Positions 53,001-61,828 are shown, numbered from the stretch's first letter. The stretch: 64,000 nucleotides of DNA from Actinomycetales bacterium (GCA_012719445.1 JAAYAH010000072.1:24927-88926), one strand, 5' to 3'. Numbers and translations: made by a program. The notes: generated by a model not told the origin, from the letters alone.

Positions 53001-54312
53001 CCGACCGGGCGAGGCGGCCGACGGCGTCACGGTCCACCTGCCCATCGCCACCCTCAACCAGGTGAGCGGGACCGGGCTCGACTGGCAGGTACCCGGGCTG
53101 CGGCTGGAACTGGTGACGGCGCTCATCCGGTCGCTGCCGAAGTCGCTGCGCCGGCACTTCGTGCCAGCCCCCGACCACGCGGCCGCGGTCCTGGACCGGC
53201 TCCGGCCGGAGGACGGGCCGCTGCTCGAGGTGCTGGCGCGGGAGCTGTCCCGAGTTGCCGGGACGGAGATCCCGGTGGACGCCTGGGACCTCGACAAAGT
53301 GCCCGCCCACCTGCGGATGACCTTTCGGGTCGAGGACTCCGGGGGGCGGACCCTCGCCGAGGGCAAGGACCTCGGCGAGGTCAAGCGCTCTCTCTCGCAC
53401 CGGATGCAGGCCGCCATCTCCCGAGCCGCAGCCTCCGTCGAGCGCGAGGGGATGCGCGGCTGGGAGCTGGAGAGCCTGCCGAGGACCTTCGAACACGTCC
53501 GGGACGGTCAGGTGCTGCGGGGGTACCCGGCCCTGGTCGACACCGGGAAGGCCGTCGCCGTCCGCGTGCTCGGCACCGAGGAGGAGCAGCGGCGATCGAT
53601 GGTGACCGGCACCCGCAGGCTGCTGCTGCTGGAGGTGCCCTCCCCGGTGGCAGCCGTGCTCGCCCGGCTGGACAACCGGACCAAGCTGGCGCTCAGCCGC
53701 AGCCCGCACGGCAGTGCGACGGCTCTCTTCGCCGACTGCCTCGCCTGCGCCGTCGACGCCGTCGTCGCCCGGAGCGGAGGGCCCGCCTGGGACGCAGAGG
53801 GGTTCCGGGCGCTCGTTCGGCGCACCCGCGCGGACCTGCCCGAGGTGACGGTGGACGTCGTCACCAGGGTGGCCGGGATCCTCTCCGTCCACCACGAGCT
53901 GGAGCCGAGGCTCGCCGGGGCAGGCAACCCGGCGCTGCGGGCGGCCGTGACCGACATGAGGGAGCAGGTGGCGGACCTGGTGTTCCCCGGGTTCGCCGGT
54001 CAGACAGGGCACGACCGGCTGGCCGACGTACACCGTTACCTGCGCGGGGTCGCCCACCGGCTGGACCGGTTCGCGGAGAACCCGGCGCGCGACACCGAGC
54101 GGATGGCCCAGGTGCACCGGGTGCTCGACGCCCTCGACCGGCTCCGGGACGAGTGCATCGCGAGCGGGCGGTCCACCCAACGCGTCACCGAACTCGGCTG
54201 GCTGGTCGAGGAACTCCGGATCAGCCTGTTCGCCCAGGTGCTCAGGGCTGCCGTGCCCGTGTCGGAGAAGCGCCTCCTCAGGGCGGTCGAGGAGGCCAGG
54301 GCGGCCCGCTGA
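50017..54312 (+). CDS. hrpA: ATP-dependent RNA helicase HrpA
   Basis: A 1431-residue DEAH-box helicase. Walker A is GETGSGKT at 144-151 and DEAH at 241-244 in IIIDEAHERSLNIDFLLGYL, cut here to DEAHERSLNIDF. Motifs VLATNVAETSLTVPGI and QRAGRCGRV follow, then the HA2, OB-fold and DUF3418-like C-terminal regions of HrpA. The family unwinds mRNA and helps free stalled ribosomes. Two low-complexity inserts (around residues 310-365 and 565-605, the latter RRDDGGRRQ-like) are lineage additions. The N-terminal ~110 residues are variable. ATG 50017 is chosen: AGGAG lies only one base away and TACGCT 10 bases upstream, so a very short leader is likely. Confidence 0.93.
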   Translation: MSTTRNPPTRRGPSTPSGRPSGPVASATTPPAGSRATAPPSAGSRSTAGAPATGATVAELRERLATVMVRDRRRLGRRLDAAGRGRRAHGLTRIAEEIGAAEERITRRRLAVPTLTYPESLPVSRQREEILAAVRDHQVVVLAGETGSGKTTQLPKICLELGRGIRGLIGHTQPRRIAARSVAERVAEELGTPLGEVVGYQVRFTDRVGENTLVKLMTDGILLAEIQGDPLLERYDTIIIDEAHERSLNIDFLLGYLTRLLPRRPDLKLVITSATIDPDRFSRHFGDAPIVEVSGRTYPVETRYRPLGPDRNGPDPDEDDVEADARGRTTPGRAGARGATARGTSGRAAGRGNGEERDQVQGICEAVEELCAEGPGDILVFLSGEREIRDAAEALGRLRSTGTEILPLFARLSAAEQHRVFAPHTGRRIVLATNVAETSLTVPGIRYVVDPGTARISRYSHRAKVQRLPIEPISQASANQRAGRCGRVADGVCIRLYSEEDLAARPEFTEPEIQRTNLASVILRMAALDLGDVEAFPFVDPPDHRQIRDGVALLHELGALRRQPKAPRQDDGGPQQDDSMPRRDDDGPRRDDGGRRQGRGDAPARTQHRLTPLGRRLANLPLDPRLGRMVLEAERRGCVREVMVIAAGLSIQDPRERPVDAREAADALHARFADPGSDFIGLLRLWNHVHEQQQALSTGRFRRLCRAEFLNYLRIREWQDLVGQLRQLSTSIGVDARGPRAGFDVEAAGDRDRIHVSLLSGLLSHLGTRVGATQEYQGARGARFAVFPGSALFRSSPPWVMAAELVETSRLWARVVARVEPEWAEELAGDLVSRSYSEPRWDRGRGAVLATEKVTLYGLPIVPGRTVGYARVDPVAARELFIRHALVERDWETHHRFFARNGALLAKVEEIRDRVRRDVLVDDEILFTFFDQRVPASVVSARHFDSWWKQARRSEPELLDLTLDQLVDERAAADEEDYPTEHHREGLTHRLSYRFRPGEAADGVTVHLPIATLNQVSGTGLDWQVPGLRLELVTALIRSLPKSLRRHFVPAPDHAAAVLDRLRPEDGPLLEVLARELSRVAGTEIPVDAWDLDKVPAHLRMTFRVEDSGGRTLAEGKDLGEVKRSLSHRMQAAISRAAASVEREGMRGWELESLPRTFEHVRDGQVLRGYPALVDTGKAVAVRVLGTEEEQRRSMVTGTRRLLLLEVPSPVAAVLARLDNRTKLALSRSPHGSATALFADCLACAVDAVVARSGGPAWDAEGFRALVRRTRADLPEVTVDVVTRVAGILSVHHELEPRLAGAGNPALRAAVTDMREQVADLVFPGFAGQTGHDRLADVHRYLRGVAHRLDRFAENPARDTERMAQVHRVLDALDRLRDECIASGRSTQRVTELGWLVEELRISLFAQVLRAAVPVSEKRLLRAVEEARAAR

Positions 54313-54478
54313 CGACGAGGGGGATCTTTCCGGCGTCCCACCCCGTACCGGCGGGTAACTTGACCGATCATCCCGACACGTACCGCTCTGGTGCGCTCAG
54401 GGGCAGCACTCAGCGTCACGGACATGACAGGCTTCTGGGACGAGAGGTGTCGTCGAGGAGATCGGGGACGATGGCCGC

Positions 54479-55507
54479 ATGTCGAGATCTCGGGGATGGT
54501 GGAGAGGCCGGTGGCGCGCGGGGCCCGAGGGACCCGCGGAGACCAGGACCGAGCACCGGGGATTCCCCCACCAGCGGTTCGTCGAGGGTGTCCAGCGGGC
54601 CGAGCGGCTGGTGCGGGTGCTGGGTGTCGCGCCGTACGTGATGAACGCTCCGTACCGCGAGGCCTTCCTCCCCGCCCTGCGTGGAGCGTTGCACCGCGGG
54701 GTCAGGGTGGAGGTGCTCGTCCTCGACCCGCAGAGCAGGGCCGCCGACCAGTGCGCCCTCGACCTCGACGGCACCGTGGACGTCACGGCCACCGTCTCGG
54801 AGGTGCTGCGCGCCTTCCGGACCTTCGCCACCACGCTGGAGCCTGCGGAGCAGGAGCACCTCGACGTCCGGGTGTACTCGGCCCTCCCGCCGGCCAGGAT
54901 GTACCGGTGGGACGACCGGGCCATCAGCTCGCTGTTCCCCACCGGGAACTGGGCCGGCAGCGACATCGAGCACTACGAGACCACGGCGACGACCGGGCTC
55001 GGACGGCTCGTGGACGAGCAGTTCTCCGCGCTCCGGGACGACGACGGGACCTGCACCCTCGACGCGTACTTCACCGTGGGGCTCACCTGCCCGGAACGGG
55101 TGGACGCTCCCCCCGTCACGTCGGGGTACGTGCGCGTCGACGGCAGGTACTACGTCGCCGACACCGATCCGCCGTCCGAGGTGTGGCTCCCGGACCTGGA
55201 TGATCTGCTGGTCCGGATCTCCGCGCGGGACGGGGCGTTCCACGCGGTCCGGGTCGACCCCGAGCACCCGGCGATGTCCGGACTGGCGGCCGCGTTCCGG
55301 CGCAAGTACGGCGCGGAGTCGGGCCTCGGCGGGAGACCGCGGGTGATGGTGCGCCTCGACCCGGTACCGCCCGCGGAGATGGCTGCCGGTCGTGGAACCT
55401 CCGGGGCCCGGGGCCGCAGGCTCTCGCTGCTGCCGGGGGACCTGGGATCTCCACAGGGATCCCGTCCCCCGGAGGCACCGGGCTCCGCGCACCGGATCGC
55501 CCGCTGA
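54479..55507 (+). CDS. Phospholipase D-like (DUF5919-like) protein
   Basis: A 342-residue protein. HQRFVEGVQRAERLVRVLGVAPYV and LRGALHRGVRVEVLVLDPQS, followed by SALPPARMYRWDDRAIS and LFPTGNWAGSDIEHYETT, match the core of DUF5919 domains, which in actinobacteria usually form the C-terminus of XRE regulators and resemble the PLD fold. Here the domain stands alone at the N-terminus with no DNA-binding part. I see no intact HKD motifs, so catalytic activity is doubtful. The role may be binding of a nucleotide-like ligand. Not clearly part of an operon. Confidence 0.6.
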   Translation: MSRSRGWWRGRWRAGPEGPAETRTEHRGFPHQRFVEGVQRAERLVRVLGVAPYVMNAPYREAFLPALRGALHRGVRVEVLVLDPQSRAADQCALDLDGTVDVTATVSEVLRAFRTFATTLEPAEQEHLDVRVYSALPPARMYRWDDRAISSLFPTGNWAGSDIEHYETTATTGLGRLVDEQFSALRDDDGTCTLDAYFTVGLTCPERVDAPPVTSGYVRVDGRYYVADTDPPSEVWLPDLDDLLVRISARDGAFHAVRVDPEHPAMSGLAAAFRRKYGAESGLGGRPRVMVRLDPVPPAEMAAGRGTSGARGRRLSLLPGDLGSPQGSRPPEAPGSAHRIAR

Positions 55508-55574
55508 CCGACCAGCGCCAGGGATCGGGGGCGGCCGGTGGCAGGCACCGGTCCTGTCCGCGCTCGGACGCCGG

Positions 55575-56297
55575 TCAGGCCATGTCCCGGCCGGCCGGAT
55601 CGGCGGTACCCCGGGTGGCCGGGTCGGTCGTGGTCGGTGCGGTCTGGTCGGCCGGATCGGGCCCGGTCAGGTCGACCGCGATCCCTGGGCTCAACGATCG
55701 TCCGTGCAGCTCGAGCCAGGCCGGCACCCGATCCCGCTGCACCTCGAACACCAGGGCCCGCCGGTGCTCGGCACCGGGTTCGAGGGGGCGGCGGATCCTC
55801 CGTGCCGCCTGCACCTCGTCCGTGGCCTCGACGCTCGGGCCGTGCACGGCTCCCCCGTCGTCGACCAGTACCTGGAAGCCCAGGGGCACGACCGTCGGAT
55901 CAGCGGCGCGGTTGCGGACCAGGAGGTCGACGACGAGGAACCGGCCCTCCGTCGTCACGTCCCCGAGCCGACGTCCGCGCGTCGCCACCCGAGTCACCGT
56001 GAACTCCACGTCACCGTCCCGCACCGTGGTCGCAGGCCGTACCGCTGCCGACGGCACGGCGAGAGCGAGGGCCGTCGCAGAGAACCGACCGGCGGCGAGC
56101 GCGGGACCATCGGACGCCGGAGCGGGAGCCGGGGCCCCGGAGCCGGTGTCGCTCCCCGCGGGGACCGGTGGCAGGTAGCCGCTGGTCGTCCCGGGGATGG
56201 GAGCCGTGCCCGCGGCGAGCGCGACAGCGATCATGGAGCTTCCGGTGAGGGCGAGGGCCGCCACGCACCAGCCGAGACACCGTCCGCCCCGGGTCAC
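55575..56297 (-). CDS. Exported DUF4352-like protein
   Basis: A 240-residue protein with an N-terminal helix (CLGWCVAALALTGSSMIAVALAAG, cut to WCVAALALTGSSMIAVAL) acting as signal or anchor. After a Pro/Ala-rich linker, a beta domain contains DGDVEFTVTRVAT, RFLVVDLLVRNRAADPTVVP and LVFEVQRD, the immunoglobulin-like DUF4352 pattern seen in exported proteins. Function unknown; binding of a ligand or telokin-like support is possible. The C-terminus is Thr/Pro-rich. GTG 56297 is the only start that opens the signal region. Confidence 0.7.
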   Translation of the reverse strand: MTRGGRCLGWCVAALALTGSSMIAVALAAGTAPIPGTTSGYLPPVPAGSDTGSGAPAPAPASDGPALAAGRFSATALALAVPSAAVRPATTVRDGDVEFTVTRVATRGRRLGDVTTEGRFLVVDLLVRNRAADPTVVPLGFQVLVDDGGAVHGPSVEATDEVQAARRIRRPLEPGAEHRRALVFEVQRDRVPAWLELHGRSLSPGIAVDLTGPDPADQTAPTTTDPATRGTADPAGRDMA

Positions 56298-56399
56298 GAG
56301 CCCACCCCCTTGTCATCACGGTGAGTATCACCGTAATTGACAATGCGTTACGGAGGCGAGGGTGGCGGCGATCCTGACGACCAGTGGAACCGCCACGGG

Positions 56400-56500
56400 A
56401 CGGGTCTCACCCGAGCAGGAACGGGTCTCACCCGAGACGCGGAGTCCCACCCGAGCAGGGACGGGTCTCACCCGAGGGGGAAGCGGGCTCACCCGAGTCG
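56400..56500. repeat. Five-unit ~21-base tandem repeat at the PrsW gene end
   Basis: Units of the form ACGGGTCTCACCCGAGCAGGA recur about five times, and the last reaches into the PrsW stop at 56489. The internal GGGTCTCACCC half-palindromes may also form hairpins that end transcription. Confidence 0.85.
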
Positions 56501-57652
56501 TGGCCACCGAGGCGTGAACCGGTCACGCAACCGGGCCATGGTGGTGAGCATGGCGTGCTCCTGCTGCAGGGCGTCCGAGGCCGCCGTCCCCCTGACCATC
56601 CGCTCACGGAGGAAGGCGAGTTCGCTGCCGAGCACCTGGAACTGTCGCATCGCCTGATGGCCCTCCGGCCCACCCACCTGCGCCGCCCACCGCCTGGCCT
56701 CGCGTCGGGCCGGCAGCGACGCGAGCATCACCACCTCACCCTCGGCCAGCCATCCCGTGCTGCCGTACAACTGGAGATGGCGGCCGATCAGCCTGCCCTC
56801 ACGACGTCGGGCGAGGACGGCCAGGACGACGAAGCCGAGGAAGACCGGCACCTGCACGAGCACGTAGACCACGACGAAGCCGGAGAGCCCCGAGGACGCC
56901 GAGAGGTTCCACGCTCCGTGCAGGGAGACGGCGACCAGCCATCCGGCGACCGGCGCGAGGACCTTGAGCGGACCGTTGCGGGTGCGGGCGGCGATCCCCA
57001 GCCCGATCCCCGTCGCCGCGGTGAACAGCGGGTGCGCGAAGGGCGACACGACGCACCGCATGACGAAGACGAACGCAGCCCCCGTGCCGCCGGTCTCCAG
57101 CAGTGCCCGGCCGAGGTAGAGGACGTTCTCGACGAAGGCGAACCCCACGCCGGCGAGGCCCGCGTACACGATGCCGTCCACGATCCCGTCGAACTCACGA
57201 CGCCGGAGCAGCAGCACGGCGACCACGGCCAGTGCCTTGAGCGTCTCCTCGACGATCGGGGCGACGACGACGGCGGCGAGGGTGATGTCACCGCCCGCGA
57301 GCTCCAGTGCCCTGACGGAAGCACTGTTGATCACCAGGGCACCGAAGGTGGAGACCCCCGCTCCCCAGGCGAAGGCGAGCGCCAGCAGCGAGGCGGGTTC
57401 GGCCTCGTAACGATCCAGCCAGAGGAAGAGGGACACGACGGGAAAAACCGGGATGGCGGCGAGCACCAGCCCCGTCACCAACCCGAGCGCCCCTGTCTCC
57501 GTGGTGATCACCACGATGCTGGCGATGGAGCACCCGACGAGCAGGACGATCGTGGCCGCCCAGACCACGGCGGAGAGGACCCGTTGACCGTGCAGCACGG
57601 ACGGCGGAGGGCCGGGCGGTACCGCCGACGGGAACTGCTGGTACTCGCTCAC
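56489..57652 (-). CDS. PrsW-family intramembrane protease
   Basis: A 387-residue membrane protein with about eight helices. The PrsW catalytic motifs are all present: VAPIVEETLKALAV with the paired Glu, GIVYAGLAGVGFAFVENVLYL shortened to GVGFAFVENV, and the His in SPFAHPLFTAATG and VSLHGAWN. PrsW-type proteases cut anti-sigma factors in the membrane. The C-terminal ~110 residues are soluble. Residues near VSLFLWLDRYEAEP join two helices. GTG 57652 is preceded by TACCCT and 7 bases and has no Shine-Dalgarno, so it is probably leaderless. It diverges from oligoribonuclease. Confidence 0.9.
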   Translation of the reverse strand: MSEYQQFPSAVPPGPPPSVLHGQRVLSAVVWAATIVLLVGCSIASIVVITTETGALGLVTGLVLAAIPVFPVVSLFLWLDRYEAEPASLLALAFAWGAGVSTFGALVINSASVRALELAGGDITLAAVVVAPIVEETLKALAVVAVLLLRRREFDGIVDGIVYAGLAGVGFAFVENVLYLGRALLETGGTGAAFVFVMRCVVSPFAHPLFTAATGIGLGIAARTRNGPLKVLAPVAGWLVAVSLHGAWNLSASSGLSGFVVVYVLVQVPVFLGFVVLAVLARRREGRLIGRHLQLYGSTGWLAEGEVVMLASLPARREARRWAAQVGGPEGHQAMRQFQVLGSELAFLRERMVRGTAASDALQQEHAMLTTMARLRDRFTPRWPRLG

Positions 57653-57659
57653 GCCGGGG

Positions 57660-57665
57660 AGGGTA
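57660..57665 (-). promoter_or_regulatory. -10 element (TACCCT) of PrsW gene
   Basis: TACCCT on the minus strand lies 7 bases before GTG 57652, which would be both transcription and translation start. Confidence 0.4.
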
Positions 57666-57801
57666 GCGGTCCTCGGCCGATACCGACGGCCCATCGGGTC
57701 CTGCCGTCTCCGGGAGGACGGATGGCACCGCCGCCCGGCGCCGTCCCCGACAGGCAGACACCTCACCGGCCGGAAGTCACGAGGCACGCGCTCCCGCCGC
57801 G

Positions 57802-57807
57802 TAGAGT
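57802..57807 (+). promoter_or_regulatory. -10 element (TAGAGT) of the oligoribonuclease gene
   Basis: TAGAGT lies 7 bases before GTG 57815, a leaderless arrangement matching that of the divergent PrsW gene. Confidence 0.4.
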
Positions 57808-57814
57808 GGCCGCC

Positions 57815-58483
57815 GTGGTGAACGGAAGCGGTGACCGGGTGCAGGACCGCATCGTGTGGATCGACTGCGAGATGACGGGCCTCGACCTGACGAGAGACGC
57901 CCTCATCGAGGTCGCCGCACTGGTCACCGACTCGGAGCTCAACGTGCTCGGCACCGGCATCGACGTCGTCATCAAACCGCCCGCGGCGGCCCTGGCCCAG
58001 ATGAACGACGTCGTGCACCAGATGCACACCGCGTCCGGACTGCTCGCCGAGCTCGACGTCGGCCTCACCCTCGCCGAGGCCGAGGACGCCGTCCTCGGGT
58101 ACGTCCGTCAGTGGGTCCCGGAGGCGAGCAGGTGCCCGTTGGCCGGCAACTCCGTCGCCACCGACCGGGGCTTCCTCGCCCGGGACATGTCGCGCCTCGA
58201 ACGCCACCTCCACTACCGGATCATCGACGTCTCGTCGATCAAGGAACTGGCGCGACGCTGGTTCCCCCGGATCTACTTCGCCTCCCCCGACAAGCACGGT
58301 GGGCACCGGGCACTGGCCGACATCCGGGAGAGCATCGAGGAGCTGAAGTACTACCGGGAGGCGCTGTTCGTGCCCCAGCCCGGCCCGGACTCCGAGACGG
58401 CCCGGCGGATCGCGGCGAAGTACGTCATCGGCGCCGCGCCCGCTCCAGCCGCACCGGAGCCTCCCGCCGCGGCGACCGACTGA
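57815..58483 (+). CDS. orn: Oligoribonuclease
   Basis: A 222-residue DEDDh 3'-5' exonuclease. The acidic residues are visible in VWIDCEMTGLD (D and E), GNSVATDRGFLARD (D) and HRALADIRESIEELKYY (H and D), the last matching the orn signature. The enzyme degrades 2-5-mer RNAs and pGpG, so it completes mRNA decay and c-di-GMP turnover, the latter fitting the EAL protein at 40 kb. Length agrees with the family (about 200-215) plus a short Ala/Pro-rich tail. GTG 57815 is chosen over GTG 57839 because of the -10 at 57802. Confidence 0.95.
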   Translation: MVNGSGDRVQDRIVWIDCEMTGLDLTRDALIEVAALVTDSELNVLGTGIDVVIKPPAAALAQMNDVVHQMHTASGLLAELDVGLTLAEAEDAVLGYVRQWVPEASRCPLAGNSVATDRGFLARDMSRLERHLHYRIIDVSSIKELARRWFPRIYFASPDKHGGHRALADIRESIEELKYYREALFVPQPGPDSETARRIAAKYVIGAAPAPAAPEPPAAATD

Positions 58484-58496
58484 AGGACCAGCTGCC

Positions 58497-58548
58497 GGCG
58501 GAAGAACCAACGACCGGCTGAGAACCAACGGCCGGCAGAGGAACCCAC
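58497..58548. repeat. Degenerate tandem repeat after orn
   Basis: Three imperfect ~18-base units built on AGAACCAACGRCCGGC lie in the 3' flank of oligoribonuclease, before tRNA-His. Confidence 0.6.
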
Positions 58549-58613
58549 GAGGGCACGGGCCGGCCCAGGCACCGTGCGGGTTATTCCGCGGCGAGGGCAC
58601 CACAGGCACCCGC

Positions 58614-58619
58614 TACACT
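58614..58619 (+). promoter_or_regulatory. -10 element (TACACT) of tRNA-His
   Basis: TACACT lies 47 bases before the tRNA 5' end. No good -35 box is seen at the expected distance. Confidence 0.4.
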
Positions 58620-58665
58620 GCTCACGCCGCCGGAGGGTGCCAGCAACTGGTGCCCGACGGTCCTG

Positions 58666-58741
58666 GTGGGTGTAGCTCAGCTGGTAGAGCACTGGGTTGT
58701 GGTCCCAGGTGTCGCGGGTTCAAGTCCCGTCACTCACCCCA
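58666..58741 (+). tRNA. tRNA-His (anticodon GTG)
   Basis: A cloverleaf with acceptor stem GTGGGTG/CACTCAC (one G-U pair), D-arm GCTCAGCTGGTAGAGC, anticodon loop with GTG, and T-arm around GGGTTCAAGTCCC. The extra G-1 of tRNA-His is at 58665, opposite C73. The 3' CCA is encoded. Confidence 0.96.
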
Positions 58742-58937
58742 CGAACACCGCATCGGCTCGGGGGCCGAGTCACCGCCCGCGCCTCGCGCTGGGGGTTCAC
58801 GGTGCGTGTCCGGTCGCTGCCACCAGCGCCGGAGGGGGTCGACCTCGGTCCGAGTGATGTCGGCCCAGGGTTCAGAATGGGGGGTGCTCGCGCCGGACAC
58901 GAGGTCCGGCCGCTCGATGAGGGGTGCACGCGCACAT

Positions 58938-61646
58938 ATGACCACCTACGTCTACGACTTCTCCGAGGGCAACAAGGACCTCAAGGACCTCCTCGGCGGC
59001 AAGGGCGCCAACCTGGCCGAGATGACCAACCTGGGCCTGCCGGTGCCGCCCGGGTTCACGATCACCACCGACGCCTGCCGCTACTACCTCGCCAACAACG
59101 AGGAGCCCACCACCCTCGCTGCGGAGATCGACGAGCACCTCACCCACATCGAGGCCGCTCTCGGCCGCAAGCTGGGCGACGCCGACAACCCGCTGCTGCT
59201 GTCCGTGCGCTCCGGGGCCAAGTTCTCCATGCCCGGCATGATGGAGACCGTCCTCAACATCGGTCTCAACGACGTCACGGTCCAGCGGATCGCCGCCAGC
59301 TCCGGTGACCCCCGGTTCGCCTGGGACTCCTACCGGCGCCTGGTCCAGATGTTCGGCCGGACCGTCCTCGGCATCGACGCCGACCTCTTCGAGCACCAGC
59401 TCGACGCGGCCAAGTCGGCGAAGGGCACGAAGAGCGACCTCGACCTCGACGCCTCCGACCTGGAGAAGCTGGTCGACGTCTTCAAGGGCATCGTGCAGGA
59501 CGAGGCCGGTATCGCCTTCCCGCAGGACGCGCGGCAGCAGCTCGGCATGGCCGTCACCGCGGTGTTCAACTCCTGGAACACCGACCGGGCGCGCCTCTAC
59601 CGCCGCCAGGAGAAGATCGCCGACGACCTCGGCACCGCCGTCAACGTCATGGCGATGGTCTTCGGCAACCTCGGTGACGACTCCGGCACCGGTGTCGCCT
59701 TCACCCGCGACCCCGCCAGCGGCCGCACCGGCGAGTACGGCGACTACCTCCAGAAGGCTCAGGGCGAGGACGTCGTCGCGGGCATCCGCAACACCCTCAG
59801 CCTCGACGAGATGAAGGAGATCGACCCGGCCTCCCACGCCGAGCTGATCCGGATCATGGGTGTCCTGGAGCACCACTACACCGACCTCTGCGACATCGAG
59901 TTCACCGTCGAGCACGGCAAGCTCTGGATGCTGCAGACCCGGATCGGCAAGCGGACCGCGGCCGCCGCGTTCCGGATCGCCAGCCAGCTCGTCGACGAGG
60001 GCCTGATCACCTTGGACGAGGCCGTCACCCGGGTGACCGGCGCCCAGCTCGCGATGCTGATGTTCCCCCAGTTCGACACCAAGGCGACCCGCCAGCTCAT
60101 CGCCAAGGGCATGGCCGCGAGCCCCGGTGCCGCCGTCGGCAAGGCCGTGTTCGACTCGGCGACCGCCGAGGAGTGGGCTGCCCGCGGCGAGCAGGTCATC
60201 CTGGTCCGCCGTGAGACCAACCCCGACGACCTCGGCGGCATGGTCGCCTCCCAGGGCATCCTCACCAGCCGTGGCGGCAAGACCTCCCACGCCGCCGTCG
60301 TGGCCCGGGGCATGGGCCGCACCTGTGTCGTCGGCTGCGAGGCCCTCGACGTCGACGGCAAGGCCCGCCGCGTCACCACGAGCGACGGCGTCAGCTTCGC
60401 CGAGGGTGACGTCGTCTCCATCGACGGCACCACCGGCGAGGTCTTCCTCGGCGAGGTCCCGGTTGTCCCGTCCGCCGTCGCCCAGGTGCTTCAGGGCAAC
60501 ACGGACGTCCCGGTGACCAGCGACGACGAGAAGCAGCTGCTGGCCGCCGTCAAGCGGCTCATGGACCACGCGGACAGCAGGGCCCGGATGACGGTCCGCG
60601 CCAACGCCGACACCCCCGAAGACGCCGCTCGCGCCCGCGCGTTCGGCGCCCAGGGCATCGGCCTGTGCCGGACCGAGCACATGTTCCTCGGCTCGCGCCG
60701 CCAGATCGTCGAAAAGGTCATCCTCAACCAGACGCCGGAGAGCCGTCAGCAGGGTCTCGACGAGCTGCTCCCGCTGCAGCGCGAGGACTTCATCGGCATC
60801 CTCGACGCGATGAACGACCTGCCCGTCGTCATCCGGCTGCTCGACCCGCCGCTGCACGAGTTCCTCCCCGACCACACCAGCCTCGCGGTGCGGGTGGCCG
60901 TGGCCGAGGCCAAGGGGCAGCGGGACGAGGAGGCCGCGACCCTGCTCAAGCACGTCGAGCGCATGCACGAGCAGAACCCGATGCTCGGCACCCGTGGCGT
61001 CCGGCTCGGGATCATCATCCCCGAGCTGTTCATGCTCCAGGTCCGCGCGATCGCCGAGGCCAGCGCCCAGCTGACCAAGGCAGGCAAGTCCCCCAAGCCC
61101 GAGATCATGGTTCCGCTGGTCGCGACGGTCGAGGAGCTCCGGACGATCAAGACCCGGGCGCTGGAGATCATCGCCACGGTGGCCCAGGAGTCCGGGATCG
61201 CGCTGGACATCCCGATCGGGACCATGATCGAGCTGCCTCGGGCTGCCATGACGGCGGCGCTGATCGCGGAAGAGGCCGAGTTCTTCTCCTTCGGGACGAA
61301 CGACCTCACCCAGACGACCTGGGGCTTCAGCCGGGACGACGTCGAGGCCGCGTTCTTCCCGCAGTACCTGGAGGGCGGCATCTTCAAGATCAGCCCGTTC
61401 GAGTCGATCGACCAGGCCGGCGTCGGCGGTCTCGTGTCCATCGCGGCCAAGGGCGGCCGGGAGACCCGGTCCGACATCTCCCTCGGCGTCTGCGGTGAGC
61501 ACGGCGGCGACCCGGACTCGATCCACTTCTTCGAGACGGTCGGCCTGGACTACGTGTCCTGCTCGCCGTTCCGGGTGCCGGTGGCCCGCCTCGAGGCCGC
61601 CCGCGCCATCGTCCTGGCCACGACGGGCATGAGCGACAGCCGCTGA
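58938..61646 (+). CDS. ppdK: Pyruvate, phosphate dikinase
   Basis: A 902-residue enzyme that interconverts pyruvate, ATP and phosphate with PEP, AMP and pyrophosphate. N-terminal ATP-grasp domain (FSEGNKDLKDLLGGKGANLAEMTNLG abridged to DLLGGKGANLAEMTNLG), the phospho-carrier domain with His451 in GGKTSHAAVVARG, and a C-terminal PEP/pyruvate domain with CRTEHMF, EFFSFGTNDLTQ and CGEHGG. All three domains are intact and the length is typical. ATG 58938 matches the usual MTTYVYDF start; a GAGGGG lies ~15 bases upstream. tRNA-His is the upstream neighbour and a terminator follows. Confidence 0.97.
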   Translation: MTTYVYDFSEGNKDLKDLLGGKGANLAEMTNLGLPVPPGFTITTDACRYYLANNEEPTTLAAEIDEHLTHIEAALGRKLGDADNPLLLSVRSGAKFSMPGMMETVLNIGLNDVTVQRIAASSGDPRFAWDSYRRLVQMFGRTVLGIDADLFEHQLDAAKSAKGTKSDLDLDASDLEKLVDVFKGIVQDEAGIAFPQDARQQLGMAVTAVFNSWNTDRARLYRRQEKIADDLGTAVNVMAMVFGNLGDDSGTGVAFTRDPASGRTGEYGDYLQKAQGEDVVAGIRNTLSLDEMKEIDPASHAELIRIMGVLEHHYTDLCDIEFTVEHGKLWMLQTRIGKRTAAAAFRIASQLVDEGLITLDEAVTRVTGAQLAMLMFPQFDTKATRQLIAKGMAASPGAAVGKAVFDSATAEEWAARGEQVILVRRETNPDDLGGMVASQGILTSRGGKTSHAAVVARGMGRTCVVGCEALDVDGKARRVTTSDGVSFAEGDVVSIDGTTGEVFLGEVPVVPSAVAQVLQGNTDVPVTSDDEKQLLAAVKRLMDHADSRARMTVRANADTPEDAARARAFGAQGIGLCRTEHMFLGSRRQIVEKVILNQTPESRQQGLDELLPLQREDFIGILDAMNDLPVVIRLLDPPLHEFLPDHTSLAVRVAVAEAKGQRDEEAATLLKHVERMHEQNPMLGTRGVRLGIIIPELFMLQVRAIAEASAQLTKAGKSPKPEIMVPLVATVEELRTIKTRALEIIATVAQESGIALDIPIGTMIELPRAAMTAALIAEEAEFFSFGTNDLTQTTWGFSRDDVEAAFFPQYLEGGIFKISPFESIDQAGVGGLVSIAAKGGRETRSDISLGVCGEHGGDPDSIHFFETVGLDYVSCSPFRVPVARLEAARAIVLATTGMSDSR

Positions 61647-61716
61647 ACGAGACCGTCCGGGTGACGCCGCGCCGGCCGGCGTGACGTCACCCGGCACCCG
61701 TCTCCGTCAGCCAGAG

Positions 61717-61746
61717 GGGTCCGCCGACCAACCGGTCGGCGGACCC
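61717..61746 (+). terminator. Hairpin terminator of ppdK
   Basis: A perfect 13-bp stem (61717-61729 with 61734-61746) with loop AACC lies about 70 bases after the ppdK stop. An imperfect GC-rich inverted repeat (61658-61694) precedes it. Confidence 0.75.
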
Positions 61747-61828
61747 TTCGTCGTCCGGTGGTCCGTCCGGCGACAGTTGCGCACCGGGCAGACCACCGGG
61801 CGCCTCCCTCTCCCCGCGCGCCCCGGGT

